A stretch of 64,000 nucleotides of DNA from Tetradesmus obliquus (taxonomy: Eukaryota; Chlorophyta; Chlorophyceae; Sphaeropleales; Scenedesmaceae), in contig CP126195.1 in NCBI GenBank assembly GCA_030272155.1, positions 5,315,001-5,379,000 on the forward strand, written 5' to 3'. The translations under genes and the position numbers were made by a program. Positions 24,720-35,633 of this stretch are shown piece by piece (the stretch's first letter is position 1; each line of letters opens with the position of its first letter). Below the pieces are notes generated by a model. It saw only the letters and a program-made list of their open reading frames with translations. It did no database searches and was not told the origin of the DNA.

Positions 24720-26403
24720 CAACATAGGTAGGATGCTTGGCGAGTTGAGTGATTGACCACACTGTCAAGTGTGCCCGAGTCACAAGACTCTTGCAAGCAG
24801 CAACGTGGCAGCAACAACATCATAATCACTCAGCTGCGTTGCATACATGACAGCTGCCACAACAGCTCAGCAACGATAACACGCTCCCAACTGCCTCAAC
24901 TGCTGCACACTGTGCAATTGAAAACGTCACCATTCGGCAGCTAGGCATTGCATTGGCTATGTAGGGCAGCTGCCTGCTGTGAGGCAGCTGCCTGCTGTGA
25001 GGCAGCTGAAATGGCAACACCGCAAGCAACTGCCAGATTACTGGGGACTGGCAAGGCCACCTACCTGTACAATCCACGTCTCTGCTCTCAGCAGTGCCCT
25101 GCCGCTGGAGTGCCTGCCCAGCGGTGTGGCGCCAAACGACGACTTTGTGCACATGTAAGACGAGGTCCACGTGTCCTCCATCAGGGACTGACCAGACAGC
25201 AGCCTATCCCCTCGGACAATATGGCTCGTTGCTGCTCCTGCATCAGCAGCTGTGGGTGTGTCTGATGCCTGATGCTCTGCTGCAGCTGGCAGCTGTGCAT
25301 TGCTGGCGCTCGAGATGCCTGGGTCGCTCCTGCCACTCGAAGCAGCCGCCGGAGGCTTGCCAGCAGCAGCATCTTGCTGCTGCTGGGAGCTGATGCTGTG
25401 CGCTCCTGCGCTTCTGCCGTCTGCTGCTGCTGCTGCTGGGCTTGGCAGCGCCTGCGCAAGTGTGCCAGCTGACGTGCTGATGCAGCGGAGGCCTGGCGGG
25501 CGGTTAGGCGGCGTGTTAGTCACATGGCTTTGTGAGACGTGCGTTGAGGGCGCATGCATGTCATGCATGGAGGTTGCAGAGGGGCCACGCGTTGCTGTGA
25601 AGCTGCTTACTGCTCGTGGTGTTGTAGCAGCCACGCTGATTGCGTTGGTGGTGCTGCTGTCCTTGCAATCAAACTTGGAGCTCGCGCTGTTGTTGACGTA
25701 AGTCAGGCTGTGGAAGGCGCGCACCTGCGGCATGTTTGCGGCATGAAACTACTGTGAGACGGGAGCTGCAACACATCAGCAGCAATGCAGGCGGCATGCT
25801 GCGACATATGTACTAGGTTGAATCACAATTGGGGACGACAAGAAAACGGGCTACAACATATCAGCAGCCTTGCAGGAAAGCATTTGGCGGCATTGCTGCT
25901 GCTTGAGTACATCGCTCGCATCAGCAGTGCAGGAACCACTGCCAGCTATGCACACAGGCTGAGCTGATGAGAAATGCCTGCAGGTCTGCAGCTGGGGCGG
26001 TTGCATCTGGCGCAAGGGAGCAGCTGCTGCTCACAATGTTGGGGTGGTTGAAGCCAAGCATCAGCGTGATCTGCAGGCAGCATACAGCACCAGCACCCCC
26101 AGCTCATCGAGAGGTTGGGTTTTGACTTTAGTGCATACTGCTTGACATTAACAAGGCACTGGCAGCTGGCAAGGAAAGTTACTATGCGAGATATTTGTGC
26201 TCAACTGCAGAGGTGGCTGTGGGTTTGTGCAATCCCTGCAAGCTGAGCTGAAAAGCAGCAGCACGTCAACGCCCGGGCGGCAAGCAGAGCTTCAGCACAG
26301 GGCCCGCACCTCGTTTTCAACCACATCCGAGGACTCCGCGTCATGCGATATCACCTTCACTGCCACAACACGCCCTGCCCAGGTGCCCTTGAACACACGG
26401 CCT

Positions 26404-26454
<51 letters not shown>

Positions 26455-29400
26455 ACAGATAAAACCATGTTGAATCATCCACGTCCGGAACGATCGCGCT
26501 CTCTTGTCAAACATGTGTGCAACAAGTGGGACGCAATGTTCCGCACGTCTCCTGCAAACTTGACAGACAGCAACAGCTGTAGCAGTAGCATGCTTTCACA
26601 GTGAAACTTGACCAAAGCCTTCCATACTGAAGCTGCTATTGGTCAAACACGTGATACGCTAGCTCCGCTCCGCACAGCAACTGCAGGAAGCATGCGGCTG
26701 CCGCTCACCCAAGCTGCCAGCGCCCAGCAGCTGTCGCTGATGTGTTCAAAGGATGTGGTCAAACTTTGGTCAACTCATGGTCAAACTCTGGTCCACAGCC
26801 GCGGGTGTGCCAACAAACAAACTGCTGCCGCTCACCGAAGCTGCCAGCACCCAGCAGCTCCCCCAGCTCGATGGGGGCGTCCCGCTCGTCCTTCGGCACC
26901 AGGGGGGTGGTCAGCGTCCACGACAGGTCCCAGCCCTTGCCTCCACCCGCAGGAGCATCAGGACCCCTGCAAGCAGCAGCCGAGTACATGGACGCATGCA
27001 GCGGTTGAAGGGTGGCATGCGGGCCAGTTGTGCTGAGACAGAGCAACATGCTAACATTCAAGCAATGCTATCGCCAAGTGTTCCCCGCCTGCTGCACATT
27101 GCCGACAGCCTGCTACTGGTTCAGCAGCATGCTGTTGGGAGGCCTTACTTGCTTGCAGGAAAGGATACAGCTCAGCTGCCACACAGCCAGCACCTACTGC
27201 ACGTGCTTGCTTGCAACAGCATGCAGCCTACGCAGCCACAGCTGCCACATGCCAAACCCACAGTAATCCAGCCGCACCTTTTGGGCCCTACGCCTGTATG
27301 CATGTCAGAGTCCTCGTCATCAGAGTCCAACGTGCCCCTGCGGCTACGAGAGGCGCCTGCACCAGCCAAAACGCCCTTTGAAGGGTCAGCAGCCAGCGGC
27401 AACAACTGCTGCTGCTGCTTCTGCCTGCGTCGCCGACGCTCCCACAGCAGAGCACCCAGGATTGCTCCAACCACCACAACACCTGCTGCAATGGCAGAGC
27501 AGTGGCAGGTGACCGAGGGCAGACGGACGCATGCATGAAGAGACAGAAACCCAATAATACCACCAAAGCAGCCGCAGCATGTTCAAGAGACAGCCAAGGC
27601 AGCAGCAGCAGCAGCAGCTGTACACTGCACTGCGCACACAGCACAACATCACCTATCTATAATGCTGGCTCACTGTTTCGCTTGCCTGCCGCAAAGTCGT
27701 ACTCGACAACATGCGCTCGCGCCCTACGCGGTGCGAATAGTTGACAAAACCATCACAGACCTGCATGCATGCACATCACACAACCCCCACCTGCAACAGC
27801 AGCGCCAGCAGCAAGGCCTGCTGTGTTGCGGCCTGCTGCCGGGCCTGCTGCCGCTGCTGCATCTGCTGCAAGCACCTCATCGACCAGCATGTTCACACAT
27901 GCGTCACTTGAGCGCTGCTGCAGGCACTGAGGGTCAACGGTTGCCCTGCACACACGGCTGGTGTTGAAAGTGCTCACAGCAACACCACCCATAGGACCGC
28001 GTCCCTGCGCAATTGCACGAGGCAAAAGCGCCACCACACATCAGCATCAGACAGCAGGGCACGTGAGTACTGTATGCTGATGCACAACTGAAATAACATG
28101 CTTGCAGGAGGCGTGACATCAGTAGTGTGACTGCATACGGCCCAGCTACATCTTAGCAGCACACATAACTACAATTCCTGCAGTACTGCAGGCACAGCCA
28201 GCAGAGCCGCAAGCAAACTGCAATGCTGCATAATCATCATCATGTAACCATTTTACCATAGCAATGCTGCATGCTGATGTGTACGCTTCCTGCAAGCCAA
28301 AACCAATGCGGAGTCTGACTTAAAGCAGCCCACCTCTTGCACTCTACGTGGGTCGTCCATTGTGTGATCAATGAGCATCAGCTGGTTTGGGTACACAGAG
28401 CCCTGCACAGGACACGAGGTGCACAGCAACAGCAGGAAACAATATCATTCCATGCCCTTTACACATGATTTGATGCTGGCTGGTTCAGCAATCATAGGAG
28501 AAATATATGAGAACTGTCAGCCTCGCACACATGCCGCAATGCCCAGGATCCACAGCCAGCACAACAGCTGCCAAGCTGCGTTTGCTGTCATACTGATGCT
28601 GTGCGGTGCTGGTGGTGGTTTGTGTTGATGTCATGAAAAGTATTATTACACCAATATGCGTTGATGAACCAGCGCACCCCACCCTGAATGTGACATTCTT
28701 TGTCGTCCACTGCTGCTTGCCATCAGGGTGAGGGAAGTATATTGACCGCTTTGTAGCATCAGCTGCAGCAGAGTCAACATCAGCAGCAGAAGAGCAGCTC
28801 GCAAGGGTTGGTGACTGCGGGCTAAAAGCACACAAAGTGCATGGCGTTGTCAAGTGCATCGCACGGCAGGCACCATTACAAGATGGTGTCCCTCGCTGCT
28901 AAAACCGCTGGTGTCTCCAAGGGTGGTGCTGTGCCAGCAACAACCAACAGCTGCAACTGGACCAACATCGGCATATATGATTTGAAAAAGCGAGCGTTAC
29001 GCACGCATGCATGCACGTACCAAGGCAGCAGCAGCTCATTACCAACGTCATCTGTTGCAGCTCACCCACTGCGCCTGACTCTGCCGCTGTTGTGCAGCCC
29101 GGCCTGAAGCGTGTACCATCCTCAAACACAATGCGTGCTCCTGGTTGACCAAGGAAGAACTCTACTGCACCGCCCGGCCCTCTGCGCTCGTTGCCTACAG
29201 CAAAGCCCTTGAAAATGAATTTGCAGCTGCCGCATAGCTCCACTGCACTGTGCACAAACTGCAGGTCCAGCAAGGTGTCTGGTCCCTTTGCAGCTGTGAC
29301 AGTCACGTTCCTGCAAGCAAGTGTGCGGCAGGCATGGCAGGCGTTGCCGTGCAACCGCAGTGCCTCTGCTGCTGTGGGGCATGCCATGCAGCTCGGCGAG

Positions 29401-29776
29401 CACAGAGTCTTACATGCGACGACGCAGCACTAGTATGATGCACTTACATGCAATCGTGTGCAACCCTTATACTTAGCTGCAGCCAAGTGTGTGTGCACAT
29501 GCAGCAGCAGCACATTCATAGTAGCTGCTGTCCACACCTCTTTACTGGCAGCGGCCCAAGGCCACCACCAGGCGTGAAGGGGTCAAAGGACTTCCCGATT
29601 GAGTAGTAGTCGTCAGCTAGAACAATTTGCGTAACGGCCTGGTCCTCCAAGGCAGCCAAGAAGCTGGTTGTGTTGCTGTTGGAGCTGCTGTTGGACACTG
29701 TCACGGTGGACGCTGATGCCGCTTGCAAGAGAACGAGCAGGGTGACAGCAAGCAAGCAATTCTTAACCATCCCCAT
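22318..29776 (-). CDS. Receptor-like protein kinase 1 (beta-helix-like ectodomain, TKL kinase)
   Basis: Multi-exon minus-strand gene; exon limits approximate. From ATG 29776: signal peptide (NCLLAVTLLVLLQAASA), then a beta-helix-like ectodomain (RNVTVTAAKG...LLDLQF, 29538-29064) with N-glycosylation sequons, more ectodomain exons near 28820-28686, 28400-28335 and 28020-27795 (SSDACVNMLVDE), and a membrane segment followed by RRRRRQ (27480-27290). The kinase follows: GAGSFGE loop (26900-26820), VVAVKV lysine and ENE (26400-26300), NHPNIV (26060), HGDL loop (24510), NARNVLV and LADLGLSRA (24215-24075), PPELLRYG (23850), DIYAFGISMWEVYTG (23590) and NRPTADRIIECL (22900). HGD replaces HRD and DLG replaces DFG; catalytic Asp and Lys remain. 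About 215 low-complexity residues (25733-25080) sit before the hinge. The tail of about 230 aa ends WFV. Ligand unknown; an active plasma-membrane kinase is inferred. Confidence 0.82.
22962..24805 (-). repeat. Echo copies of kinase 1 exons
   Basis: Degenerate copies of adjacent exon edges occur at about 22962-23015 (of 22875-22945), 23295-23340 (of 23205-23250), 24262-24320 (of 24172-24215, the NARNVLVSSS acceptor edge) and 24741-24805 (of 24625-24680). A further one at about 26688-26735 copies the Gly-loop exon donor edge at 26818-26870. Confidence 0.75.
24688..24719. repeat. (CAG)n microsatellite, intronic
   Basis: About ten CAG units in a kinase 1 intron, immediately upstream (in transcript sense) of the exon coding the hinge motif EFCDVGTLDSVV. 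Confidence 0.9.
26404..26450. repeat. (CAG)n microsatellite beside a kinase exon
   Basis: About 15 CAG units directly upstream, in transcript sense, of the minus-strand exon coding GRVFKGTWAGRVVAVKV. It supplies a CTG-rich (polypyrimidine-poor) run just before the splice acceptor. Confidence 0.9.
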
Positions 29777-30210
29777 CGATGCTGCTTTCGACGCTGTTTG
29801 CTACGGCCAAACGCTAGCGGACAGCAAACGCTTGATCCCGATCTTCTCGGTCATAGTCAGTTACGCCCATGTAAGATAGTGAATCCAAAACGCATCAGAC
29901 TACTGGCTGCGGGGATTTTTGCCTGGCATGAAGCACAGATGTGGTCGCCCGCGTGTCACACTGTCGCACCGCAACAGACTTGTCCACAGTACAGCTGTTC
30001 ATCCTGTCTGTGGCTGAAAAACATATTTCAATTGATTGTAAACGTGTTATACAGTACGTAACGATTCAAGGAAGACGAGCGCTGCAGCCTTTCGGCGAGT
30101 CATGTTTTGAGGGTCGCAGTTCCTTCTGCAAACTCTGCAATCGACTCTATAACTCAACTATAAAGGTCGTCTGTTGAAGGTTGTGCCTTCACGCCGCCAG
30201 ACGTATGCGA
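29777..30210. promoter_or_regulatory. Upstream region of kinase 1
   Basis: Relatively AT-rich sequence between the kinase 1 ATG and the next possible coding piece. No specific promoter element is recognised. Confidence 0.35.
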
Positions 30211-33200
30211 TTAATCACACCACTTCACAACTGTCTTCATGGTGTGCATTCATCGATGTGCCTGGGGCAACAGTGATAACACCTGAGGTCTTCAACCGCA
30301 CAAACGTATGCTTATCGAGAACCATGCACGTGCTGGGGTTGCTGCAGTTGGCTCAAGATTTAGCCATGCCACACTCTGCATCTGTCTAAGCACTGCCCAC
30401 TGGGCCAGGCAGATGCAGATGCCCAATGATGGGCCTGGGCCAGGCAGATGCAGATGCACCGAAGGCACGGTGCTGTCACTACTCGTACAACACATTTGCC
30501 AACACATATCACATGACAGTTTGTGATGTACAGTGTTGTACGCTACAAGATACTGCGAGCCATGCTGGAGAACGGCAGCTCTGCTTGTCCTTGCTGTGCA
30601 ACCTTGCCTCGTGAGCCTTGATCAAGCAAACACGTTGGTGACCGAGTCAGCACTGCTACACAGGACGCCGATGAATAGGACCTACAGTATGCACAGTGAC
30701 TGTGAACAAGTTGGTTCTGTTGGCAAAAAGGTACATCCATTGCACAAACTGAGACGGGGCTGCAGACTCTGCGCTGGGCGCCTGCACAGCCACAGCAACC
30801 ATTCTCAGAGACAGGCTGTCAACAGCAGCGGCCCCCTGCCAGCCGCCCGGCATGCATGGCCAAGGCAAGTCTCATGCGATATGCAGTGCACTGACTTGAA
30901 TGCAGTGCATGGAAGTCCAGCGAATTAGGGATTAAATGCTGAACGGCGCAGCTCTCGCCAGCGTACCACGATAACAACAAGGCATGCATTGGGCTGCCAT
31001 CTACAGCATGTCCTGGAAGCACGGATACTGCTGTAGTGCATTGCTCCCAAAGCTTTCCCGTAAAATCGCGGCAGTGCCCGCCACTAGGGCCTACCACTCT
31101 GAATCCCACTGGATGACCACACAGCGACAGTTTGGTGAACCCAGTTGCCGTTGACATGTGAGACTACATGCACTACATGTAGCACATAGTATGTGCTGTG
31201 ATACTGGCCCTCTGTGCACCCCGGCAGCTCAACACAGTGGTACAGGGCGCAACACGCACCAGCAAACAAACAGTTTCTGACGGCAAGACAACCTCACATG
31301 GGCCAGGCCAGCTGGTGCAGGCGGAAAGGCGGATGACAGTTGGCAAGTGACTACTGAACATTGACAAGGCATTGTGCAGGTTATGTCACTCGCTGACAGC
31401 ACGCCCATCAGCCAATATCATTCTCAAAGTGCTGCGCCGAAGCACACCACAGCCGCTACCAAGACGCAGCGCAAACTGAACAAGCACCAGTCAGCACGTG
31501 CTTGGGCTGGCGCAATGATGCCCAGGCCAGGTGTCTGAGCATCTGGCTGCGTTAGAACCTTCACGAGCAAAAGTAGCAGCTCGCTGGGCGGGTTCTGAAT
31601 ATCAATTCAGGCTAAAGCAGCGAGTGTACAAGCGTACGCAATGGCAGGCGTTGCAGCCAGCAAGACCCGTCTGTACAGATGCATTGCCCAAAACCTGCCA
31701 AGCTGGTCAGGACTGCAGCTACGCCGCCAGCGTGACCGCCGGTGAGCCCGCATAAAGGAGATAAGGCAGTTGCACGGTGCACGTGCAAGCCAACTCACAG
31801 CTGTGCAGCACAGCCTGAAAGGCAGCACTGGATGGAGTGCACTTCGAGTGAAATACACTCGGAAGAGGTCTGGGCCTCATGCTTTGATCAGCCCATTTGT
31901 TTATCATGCAAACCTCAACAGACCCCCCTGAGCAACCGCTGCGGCTGCCGCTGGCGGCTGTCTGCAAAGTCAGGGAGGCATTGAAACTGACAGCGCTTGA
32001 TCGTCAATTCAGCGGCCGAGAGCAGCAGCCCAGCATAGGGTGGGTGCTGATGAGCGGCCCTGCAGTACATGCGCCGGTCAGGACATGCAGGTGAATGGCA
32101 CTTAACACGGCCTGCAGCTCGGAGCAACACCCACATGTCTACAGTCAGTGACCCCCAAAACACGTGCCACAGAGTTGGATACAAATCCACCCAAATCTAC
32201 AACAACAGAATCCGAGATCTGAGGGGCCTGCACATAGTTGGAGAGCCTCCTACCAGGATGGCCATATAAGTAATTGCTCTTGATCAGCCAGGCGCATGCA
32301 AGTTAGGGCCTGCAAAACCATCACTGTGCTTGCAGCATAGGAACAAAACACAAACACCCCCCTTATAAACAAATGCGAAAGTGGCTCAAGCCACCATGCC
32401 CTGCATCAGATGCTTCAGCATGTCAGCAGCTGAAGAAGCTGGTGCACAAAGATTGACTGCTTGCCCGTGCCCTGAGGTGATGTAAGCACCCTGCAGCAAA
32501 GAAGTTGAAATAAGACCTGCAGCCAAGTGTACCTTCCAGATCAAACAACAACCAAGTAACGATATTGCAATCTAGGTGTTTTTGGCTGCAGGTTCAGTTG
32601 ATGCTGAAGCTACAGCCCGCCTCATGGGACTGCCCACCTGCGTTGCGGCATTGACTGTCATAAAGCCACGGCAGCCCACATGTAGAACACGGCCACATCC
32701 AAGTGACCGCAGCACAACTGCACGCAACGTACACACATGCCACCCCCGGCGGCATCACACCCACAGCAACACCCTCAATGGTCGCTGCTGTTCTGCGAGG
32801 CACAAGTCAGGATTCGCAACCCGGCACAATGCACCTGTATGGGAGTGACTTTAACCTCTGGTCCACATTCAAATCCTGATGCAAGCATATCATATGCGCC
32901 AATGGACTGCATTTGTTGTCTCGGTCACATCCCCTGCAGCCTTGCACTTGCCTACACGGCTGGGATGCTTGCAGCTGCCTGCTTCACCAGAGGTCTGTGG
33001 CGCTGCCGCTTCAAAACACACCCACGCCACCCTCTTATGTTGCCCACACATGCACATGCTATCCTTGATCACCATTTCAAAGTCCAGTCAATACCAGCGC
33101 ATTCATTCAAGCCTTTTTTGCCCAGCCTTACAACTATGAAGCCACTGCAAGCTGCTGTGGGCTCAACAACCACACTGCCGTCAGGCACAACAGCCTCAAG

Positions 33201-33440
33201 CCAACAGTGACGCTCACACCACATGATTTCCCATACTAGCTCATCATGGCGCTGTGGATGTAGTGGCTGCCCAATGAGCCTGTCATTGGCTCGAAAACGG
33301 GCTGTGTTCCCGTCGTATAACACATGTATCGTGACGCCCAACAAACCGCCAAGGAGCAACCCTGCAAGTGCTGCTGTCAACGCAGCAGGCTGCCACGTCG
33401 TCTGAGATGTACCCACAGAGGGGTGCAACTGACCGCCCAC
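30211..33440 (-). other. Possible Cys-containing gene, exon structure unresolved
   Basis: Several minus-strand segments read like coding sequence but I could not join them: about 33420-33290 with a hydrophobic stretch (AALTAALAGLLLGGLLGV); 31480-31385 (LVQFALRLGSGCGVLRRS); 31150-31025 (FTKLSLCGHPVGFRVVGPSG with later Cys residues); 30840-30680 (SQFVQWMYLFANRTNLFTV); and 30310-30211 (HTFVRLKTSGVITVAPGTS), which ends in a stop. There is no ATG at the head of the first piece. No family is recognised. It lies between the two kinase paralogs, in the same orientation, about 250 bp after the stop of kinase 2, so the first pieces may instead be 3' UTR of kinase 2 or a decayed copy. The rest of the interval shows nothing I can name. 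Confidence 0.3.
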
Positions 33441-33484
33441 ACCACATGAGTTCCCATACTAGCTCATCATGGCGCTGCGATCCT
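33211..33484. repeat. 50-bp direct repeat (two copies, offset about 223 bp)
   Basis: Positions 33211-33260 and 33434-33484 share a block containing CCCATACTAGCTCATCATGG with few mismatches. The dispersed repeat copy 2 lies between them. Confidence 0.85.
33264..33335 (-). repeat. Dispersed repeat, copy 2
   Basis: Reverse-complement partner of 17683-17750. On the minus strand it reads VLYDGNTARFRANDRLIG in the open frame, whereas copy 1 reads VLHDGNTAVFEPMTGS on plus; a one-base indel separates the two frames. Confidence 0.75.
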
Positions 33485-33687
33485 CCATTGCAGGGCAGCG
33501 ACAGGCTCATTGGGAGCCCCGCCCAGCATTGTTTGTTGCCCTGTACACGAGACAAGGCGCACGGTGCCGCCAATAGGACAGCACCATCACCCCTTCGCGT
33601 GTTGTCAGGCCGGGTTGAGAAACGCTACTGGAATAAGTCCTACTGACCACCTCCAAGCTATGGTATTTCAAAAACCTACACGCTGAA

Positions 33688-35602
33688 TCACACAAACCAA
33701 TGCGCGCCATCCACCGCACTGTTCTGCGGCAGCAGCAGCTTCGGCTGCTGCACGCACTCCCCCGACACCTCCCTTGCCACCTCTTTGTCAGCTGCCCCTG
33801 CAGCCCCTGCCCCCTGCTCACTTGCACTGCCTTTGTCTGCTGCGCTGAATGCTCTCGACAGCCCTGTAGGGTTTGACTGCGCGCTGTACGCCCCGTAGAT
33901 GTCCACACTCAGGGGGATCGGCAGCGCCCTGCTGCTGCTAATGCTGCCGATGCTAAGGCGCTGATTGGCGCTGGCTCTGGGAGATGATGCTGCTTGCCTT
34001 GAGCCAGCCTCCGACTGCAGCATCTGCCGAGCGTCATCATCTGTTGAGTTAACAGCATCTGCTGATGTGCTTTGTGCTGCCGGCGAGCTGGCAGCAGCGG
34101 CTGCAGTCTTCTTTGGGCTGGCCTGGTCTGCTGCAGCACGCCGCAGCAGGCTGGGTAATTTGAGGAACATTGGCTGTATGCCGCCCCCTGTTGCTGGCGT
34201 TTCAGGTGCCACGGCTGCTGAGGCTGCGGATGTGTCCTCGGCTGCTGCTGCTGCTGCCAGGTTGCGCTGCCGCTCCACGATCATGTAGACAAGGCACTCC
34301 ACAACACGCTCGGCTTTGGGGCGGTTGGCAGGGTCTGCAGCCCAGCAGCTGAGAAGGCAACAGCACGAGGAGCAGCAGCAGCAGTAGCAGCAGCAGGGAT
34401 CAAACAGCAGACACTCACAGATGGATTGAACCACCGGAAAATAGTTGGCAACTTCGGGAGTCACCAGTAGGAATCTGTACAAGCGTTGATGCGTGGTCTT
34501 GTCAAGCTGCTGACAACGTCAATGAACAGATTCAATACACTTGGATGAACTTTGTATCTTGACGAGGCGCTGGAGCTCTGCTGCAGCAGCATGCATACAA
34601 ACACACATTAACCTCTGATGCTGGCCCATCCTGCGGCCAAGGTTGATGGTCAACAAGCAGCCACGCGCACACTTGCAAGCTGCTTGAGTTTAAGCATCCT
34701 TCCAAGCAAATCATCAGCAACTGCTGCTGTGTTGTATTGCAGCAGTGTGGCGGATCCTCACCTTTCCATCAGGATTGCGTAGTCCTTTGGCGCGTCTGCT
34801 GGCATGAGTGGCCGCAGGTTCCTCAGGCAGATGTACTCAAAGAACTGCCCGTAGTGCAGCTTCCTGCAGCAGTGCACAAGCATAACATCAGCTAAAGGAG
34901 TAGTTCATTTGCCGATGAGAAGCTCGCTGCGATGATGCTAGTGCAATTGATACCACCGGTGGTAGTAGGTGCCAGCAGGCAAGCAGAACTGCACAGAAGC
35001 TGCACACCTATCAAAGCAGCAACCATCCAGCACACCAGCACACATTACAAACATAAGGAATGTGCAGCAGCTACCAGATTGGAGAGTCTCACTCAAGCTG
35101 CAGCCTGCATCTTGCAGACGAGCAGTACTTTTGATGCAGTGCGCTTGTCGATTTGACCTGCCTTCATACATCGCCCAGTGCATTTTGTCCACTTGAATGC
35201 TGCAGTGCCTGTGTACATCTCCCACATGGAGATGCCAAAAGCGTAGATGTCTCCCTGCACCCAGAACAGAGCACACCACACAAAACACTCAGGAACAAGT
35301 CACAACGTACATTGGTATTTGACTTGAGCGGCAGTGATGCAGCACACCGACATTGCAGAGCAGCAGCCGCTGTGTCTACGCTACTGCGTCATGAATTTAT
35401 GTATCTGGCAGTACATGAACGTAACAGCGCAACGAGAAGTACAAGGATTCTGACATGTGGATGCAATCAGGATGTCTATGCACAGTGCGTAGTGCAGCTC
35501 ACAGCAACCCTGCAGAGTCCCTGCATGCAGCGCAAACGTACCGCCTGACTCATCCTGCCGTATCGCAGCATCTCTGGCGGCATGTGACTCATCGTGCCTG
35601 CA

Positions 35603-35633
<31 letters not shown>

